Notes under the pieces: generated by a model
What the model saw: the letters and a program-made list of their open reading frames with translations, nothing else
What the model was told of the DNA's origin: nothing
Database searches by the model: none
DNA from: Halomonas sp.
Lineage (GTDB): Bacteria > Pseudomonadota > Gammaproteobacteria > Pseudomonadales > Halomonadaceae
Assembly (NCBI GenBank): GCA_007116835.1
Contig: SKHS01000020.1
Span: forward strand, 1-7,366
Reading direction: 5' to 3'
DNA length: 7,366 bases
Shown here: positions 5,184 to 7,366 of the stretch, one piece after another
Position numbering within the stretch: position 1 is the first letter of the stretch
Layout of the letters: every line of letters starts with the position of its first letter
Translations under genes and position numbers: made by a program

Positions 5184-5609
5184 ATGTCTATTGAAACCAT
5201 TGCTTACCGTGCCCACGCTCACGCCACTGGCGGCCGTGAAGGTCACGCTAAATCTTCTGACGGCGCACTAGACGTAACGCTTAGCACACCTAAAGAACTA
5301 GGTGGCGCAGGCGGTGAAGGCACCAACCCCGAACAACTGTTTGCTGCGGGCTACTCTGCTTGCTTTTTAGGTGCCCTGAAGCACGTAGCAAGCCAAGAAA
5401 AAGTGACCCTGCCTGAAGATACTCAGATTGATGGCAGTGTCGGCATTGGTGCCATTCCCACCGGTTTTGGTATTGAAGTAGAACTAAAAATCAGCTTACC
5501 TGGCCTGGAAAAAGACGTTGCCCAGACGCTGGTCGACAAAGCCCATATTGTTTGCCCCTACTCCAACGCTACCCGCGGCAATATTGATGTCACGCTGACG
5601 CTGGCTTAA
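5184..5609 (+). CDS. ohr: Organic hydroperoxide resistance protein Ohr (thiol peroxidase)
   Basis: Dimeric cytoplasmic peroxidase of the Ohr/OsmC family that reduces organic and fatty-acid hydroperoxides using lipoyl-type dithiols. From the ATG at 5184 it has 141 residues, the normal Ohr length. The peroxidatic cysteine is Cys60 (GYSACFLGAL) and the resolving cysteine is Cys124 (VCPYSNATRGN). Arg18 (GGREGHA) and Glu50 (NPEQLFAAGYS) are the expected catalytic partners that activate Cys60. The GAGGEGTNPEQLFAAGY block and the C-terminal CPYSNATRGN separate Ohr from OsmC. The start was set by the AGGAG site; a start at 5163 would add seven residues atypical of the family. It lies directly after ohrR and ends in a 4-base overlap with the convergent racemase gene, leaving no room for a terminator between them. 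Confidence 0.97.
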   Translation: MSIETIAYRAHAHATGGREGHAKSSDGALDVTLSTPKELGGAGGEGTNPEQLFAAGYSACFLGALKHVASQEKVTLPEDTQIDGSVGIGAIPTGFGIEVELKISLPGLEKDVAQTLVDKAHIVCPYSNATRGNIDVTLTLA

Positions 5610-6301
5610 TCACCCAGCGCCCAGGCCACCGCTTTGTTTGCGTGCAGGGCGGTGGTGTCATAAAGCACTACCGGGGTGTGATGCTGCTCAATCAACAGCG
5701 CTATCTCTGTACAGCCCAGAATCACAGCCTGTGCGCCCTGCTGACGCAGCGACGCAATAATATCCAGATAACGCTGACGCGATACGTCGTTGATATGGCC
5801 ATGGCACAGTTCATCGAAAATGACCTGATGCACCACGCCACGCTCTTCTTCATTGGGAATCACCACATCGATCCCAAAGCGCTCTTTTAAGCGTGCCTTG
5901 TAAAAATCTTGCTCCATCGTGAAACGGGTACCTATTAATCCGACCCGCGTCACGCCATCACGCTGACATTTTTCCCCGGTAGCATCGGCAATATGTATAA
6001 AAGGAATCTGAAGAGCGGCTTCTATCGCAGGCGCGACCTTGTGCATGGTATTGGTGGCCAACAACAAACACTCTGCTCCAGCTGCTTCGATGCGTTTGGC
6101 GGCACTGGCCAGTAGCTGGCCAGCCGTCTCCCAATCGCCCTGTTGCTGCAGCGTTTCTATCTCGGCAAAATCAACGCTTACCATCACAACCTGCGCCGAG
6201 TGAAAACCACCAAGCGCTTGATTAACCCCTTGGTTCAGCGCCTGATAATAGCTTTGAGTCGACTCCCAGCTCATACCACCCAATACGCCAATAACACGCA
6301 T
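5606..6301 (-). CDS. Aspartate/glutamate racemase-family protein, YgeA (L-DER) type
   Basis: Cofactor-independent amino acid racemase family member, 231 residues, cytoplasmic. The N-terminus VIGVLGGMSWEST (3-15) and the HIADATG (103-109) and GTRFTMEQDFY (124-134) motifs closely match E. coli YgeA. The second catalytic position is Cys197 (LGCTEI). The first, cysteine in canonical aspartate racemases (CNT), is Thr83 in TNTMH. The same Thr83/Cys197 pair has been reported for the E. coli L-Asp/Glu-specific enzyme, so this is an atypical but functional-looking active site, not a broken one. Substrate is uncertain: Asp, Glu, homoserine or others. The ATG at 6301 is chosen because AAGGAG (6309-6314) is 7 bases upstream; an in-frame GTG at 6307 lies 1 base from that site. 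The gene converges on ohr with a shared TTAA and diverges from yghU. Role in cell-wall or D-amino-acid metabolism is only a guess. Confidence 0.92.
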   Translation of the reverse strand: MRVIGVLGGMSWESTQSYYQALNQGVNQALGGFHSAQVVMVSVDFAEIETLQQQGDWETAGQLLASAAKRIEAAGAECLLLATNTMHKVAPAIEAALQIPFIHIADATGEKCQRDGVTRVGLIGTRFTMEQDFYKARLKERFGIDVVIPNEEERGVVHQVIFDELCHGHINDVSRQRYLDIIASLRQQGAQAVILGCTEIALLIEQHHTPVVLYDTTALHANKAVAWALGD

Positions 6302-6308
6302 AACCACT

Positions 6309-6314
6309 CTCCTT
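6309..6314 (-). promoter_or_regulatory. Ribosome-binding site deciding the racemase start
   Basis: AAGGAG on the minus strand, 7 bases before the ATG at 6301. It rules out the GTG at 6307, which would be only 1 base away. Confidence 0.85.
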
Positions 6315-6322
6315 GATAGATA

Positions 6323-6338
6323 CCTGTTTATTAACAGG
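6323..6338. promoter_or_regulatory. Inverted repeat CCTGTT-TATT-AACAGG in the racemase leader
   Basis: A perfect 6-bp inverted repeat with a 4-base spacer, 8 bases upstream of the racemase Shine-Dalgarno in the 168-base divergent gap with yghU. Related half-sites occur nearby (ACAGGTA at 6404-6410 is the reverse complement of TACCTGT at 6321-6327). It could be an operator for an unknown dimeric regulator or a small leader hairpin. There is no T-run to make it a terminator. Confidence 0.4.
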
Positions 6339-6386
6339 CTAATAACCCGCTATCCTTTTAACAGCGTTATACGGCCCGCATAAAGA

Positions 6387-6414
6387 CTGACCATAACGAC
6401 TAGACAGGTATACA
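6387..6414 (+). promoter_or_regulatory. Candidate yghU promoter
   Basis: CTGACC (6387-6392) and TATACA (6409-6414) each match the sigma-70 consensus at four of six positions with 16 bases between. It is located 55 bases before the yghU start codon. The ACAGGTA half-site (6404-6410) overlaps its -10. This is a weak prediction by eye. Confidence 0.3.
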
Positions 6415-6469
6415 ACATCGGGTGAGTCGCTGCACCGCCCCTTTTCACTTGATTAAGATAGAGGAAAAC

Positions 6470-7333
6470 ATGAGCGACAACATAACCTATACCCCGCCGC
6501 GCGTTTGGAAATGGGAAGCTGGCAACGGCGGAGAGTTCGCTAACATCAACCGCCCAGTCGCCGGCGCGACCCATGAAAAAGCGTTACCGGTGGGTCAGCA
6601 TCCGCTGCAGCTTTACTCTCTAGCAACGCCAAACGGCGTAAAAGTTACCGTTATGCTTGAAGAGCTGCTGGAACAGGGCATTCAACAAGCGGAATACGAC
6701 GCTCACCTGATACGAATAGGCGAAGGTGATCAGTTTGGCAGCGGCTTTGTTGAGGCAAACCCCAACTCTAAAATTCCAGTGCTGGTCGATCACAGCACCA
6801 ACCCGCCCCAGCGGGTATTTGAGTCAGGCGCAATTCTGCTTTACCTGGCCGAGAAATTTGGCGCATTCTTACCCAGTGATCCTGCAAAGCGGACCGAGTG
6901 CCTCTCCTGGTTATTTTGGCAAATGGGCAGCGCGCCCATGCTTGGCGGCGGCTTTGGTCACTTTTATGCTTACGCACCGGAAAAATACCAGTACCCGATT
7001 GATCGCTATACCATGGAGGTGAAGCGTCAGCTGGATGTACTGGATCGCCACTTAGCAGATAACCACTTTATGGCGGGCGATGAGTACACCATTGCGGATA
7101 TGGCGATTCATCCGTGGTACGGCGCAGTGGTAAAAAATCGCGTGTACGAAGCCGCTGAGTTTCTAGAAGCTCATACGTATCAGAACGTTTTACGCTGGAC
7201 CGAAGAGATTGACGCGCGCCCGGCCGTTCAGCGTGGGCGAATGGTTAATCGAACCTGGGGAGAGCCTAGCGAACAGCTCCACGAACGCCATAATGCCAGT
7301 GACTTTAGCCACAAAACCGAGGATAAACGGTAA
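6470..7333 (+). CDS. yghU: Glutathione-dependent disulfide-bond oxidoreductase YghU (Nu-class GST)
   Basis: Cytosolic glutathione transferase homologue; E. coli YghU has strong disulfide-bond reductase activity and some peroxidase activity, and binds two glutathiones per site. The 287-residue length matches E. coli YghU closely. The extended N-terminus (YTPPRVWKWE..GGEFANINRPVAG, about 7-32) is typical of the class and includes Asn25/Asn27. A thioredoxin-like domain spans about 46-131, with TPNG (53-56), IPVL (102-105) and the glutathione-binding ESG (118-120). An all-helical C-terminal domain follows (about 137-260), including GGGFGHFYAYAP (159-170) and GDEYTIADMAI (203-213), then the class-specific tail HERHNASDF..TEDKR. 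The catalytic residue is a Thr/Asn type, not cysteine or serine. The ATG at 6470 has GAGG (6461-6464) 5 bases upstream; a GTG at 6422 in the same frame adds residues unlike the family. The gene stands divergent from the racemase and near ohrR-ohr, consistent with a thiol-stress setting. Confidence 0.96.
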   Translation: MSDNITYTPPRVWKWEAGNGGEFANINRPVAGATHEKALPVGQHPLQLYSLATPNGVKVTVMLEELLEQGIQQAEYDAHLIRIGEGDQFGSGFVEANPNSKIPVLVDHSTNPPQRVFESGAILLYLAEKFGAFLPSDPAKRTECLSWLFWQMGSAPMLGGGFGHFYAYAPEKYQYPIDRYTMEVKRQLDVLDRHLADNHFMAGDEYTIADMAIHPWYGAVVKNRVYEAAEFLEAHTYQNVLRWTEEIDARPAVQRGRMVNRTWGEPSEQLHERHNASDFSHKTEDKR

Positions 7334-7366
7334 GCCCTGAAGCTGCGCTACCGATGCTGCTGCGTC
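7334..7366. other. Downstream end of window, nothing recognised
   Basis: The 33 bases after the yghU stop show no stem-loop with a T-run and no start of another gene that can be supported. Confidence 0.5.

Noticed and set aside
5606..6301. Racemase as a dead enzyme because the first catalytic cysteine is missing
   Set aside because: The Thr83/Cys197 pair is a documented atypical active site in the E. coli relative, and all other motifs are intact.
6323..6338. Inverted repeat as an intrinsic terminator
   Set aside because: The stem is only 6 bp, no T-run follows on either strand, and no upstream gene ends there.
6422..6469. Earlier GTG start for yghU
   Set aside because: The ATG at 6470 has a good ribosome-binding site and gives a protein that aligns from its first residues with YghU.
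1..7366. Mobile element, CRISPR, tRNA, toxin-antitoxin or defence genes
   Set aside because: No terminal inverted repeats, regularly spaced repeats, clover-leaf structures or suitable protein families were seen; all sizeable coding regions belong to metabolic or stress-response families.

Overview
The window looks like a piece of chromosome from a halophilic or marine gammaproteobacterium, most likely Halomonas or a close relative. This is inferred from close protein resemblance to enteric GntR, GntK, YgeA and YghU, a Xanthomonas/Pseudomonas-type OhrR/Ohr pair, and a TRAP transporter occupying the gluconate-permease position. No rRNA, tRNA, CRISPR array, insertion sequence or phage gene is visible. 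Gene packing is dense and every intergenic gap is under 300 bases.

Positions 1-4361 (minus strand) hold a gluconate uptake and phosphorylation cluster. In transcription order it is dctP (periplasmic binding protein), dctQ (small membrane subunit), dctM (large membrane subunit), gntK (gluconokinase) and gntR (LacI-family repressor, cut off by the window start). The spacings are 73, 2, 12 and 77 bases. The model is as follows: DctP captures a sugar acid, probably gluconate, in the periplasm; DctQM import it with sodium; GntK makes 6-phosphogluconate; and GntR represses the unit until gluconate is present. A perfect 14-base palindrome, TGTTACCGGTAACA (4461-4474), matches the known enteric GntR operator and sits just downstream of a candidate promoter with a perfect TTGACA -35 box, so the circuit can be read from the DNA.

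Positions 4362-4610 form a divergent regulatory region between dctP and ohrR. It is rich in symmetric elements: the GntR operator, a small hairpin, a 16-base palindrome of three tandem CTAG units and a direct repeat. Only the first has an evident function.

Positions 4611-5609 (plus strand) hold ohrR and ohr, the organic hydroperoxide sensor and peroxidase. Both retain their key cysteines. Ohr converges on a minus-strand YgeA-type amino acid racemase (5606-6301), the two genes sharing a TTAA tetranucleotide as both stop codons. The racemase has the atypical Thr/Cys active-site pair. Divergent from it, yghU (6470-7333, plus) encodes a glutathione-dependent disulfide-bond reductase of the Nu-class GST type. 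The right half therefore leans towards thiol and peroxide chemistry, although the racemase has no obvious link to that.

Overall this is recognisable metabolism and stress-response biology. I found no convincing undescribed system. The most useful leads are the regulatory architecture upstream of dctP and the predicted gluconate specificity of the TRAP transporter.
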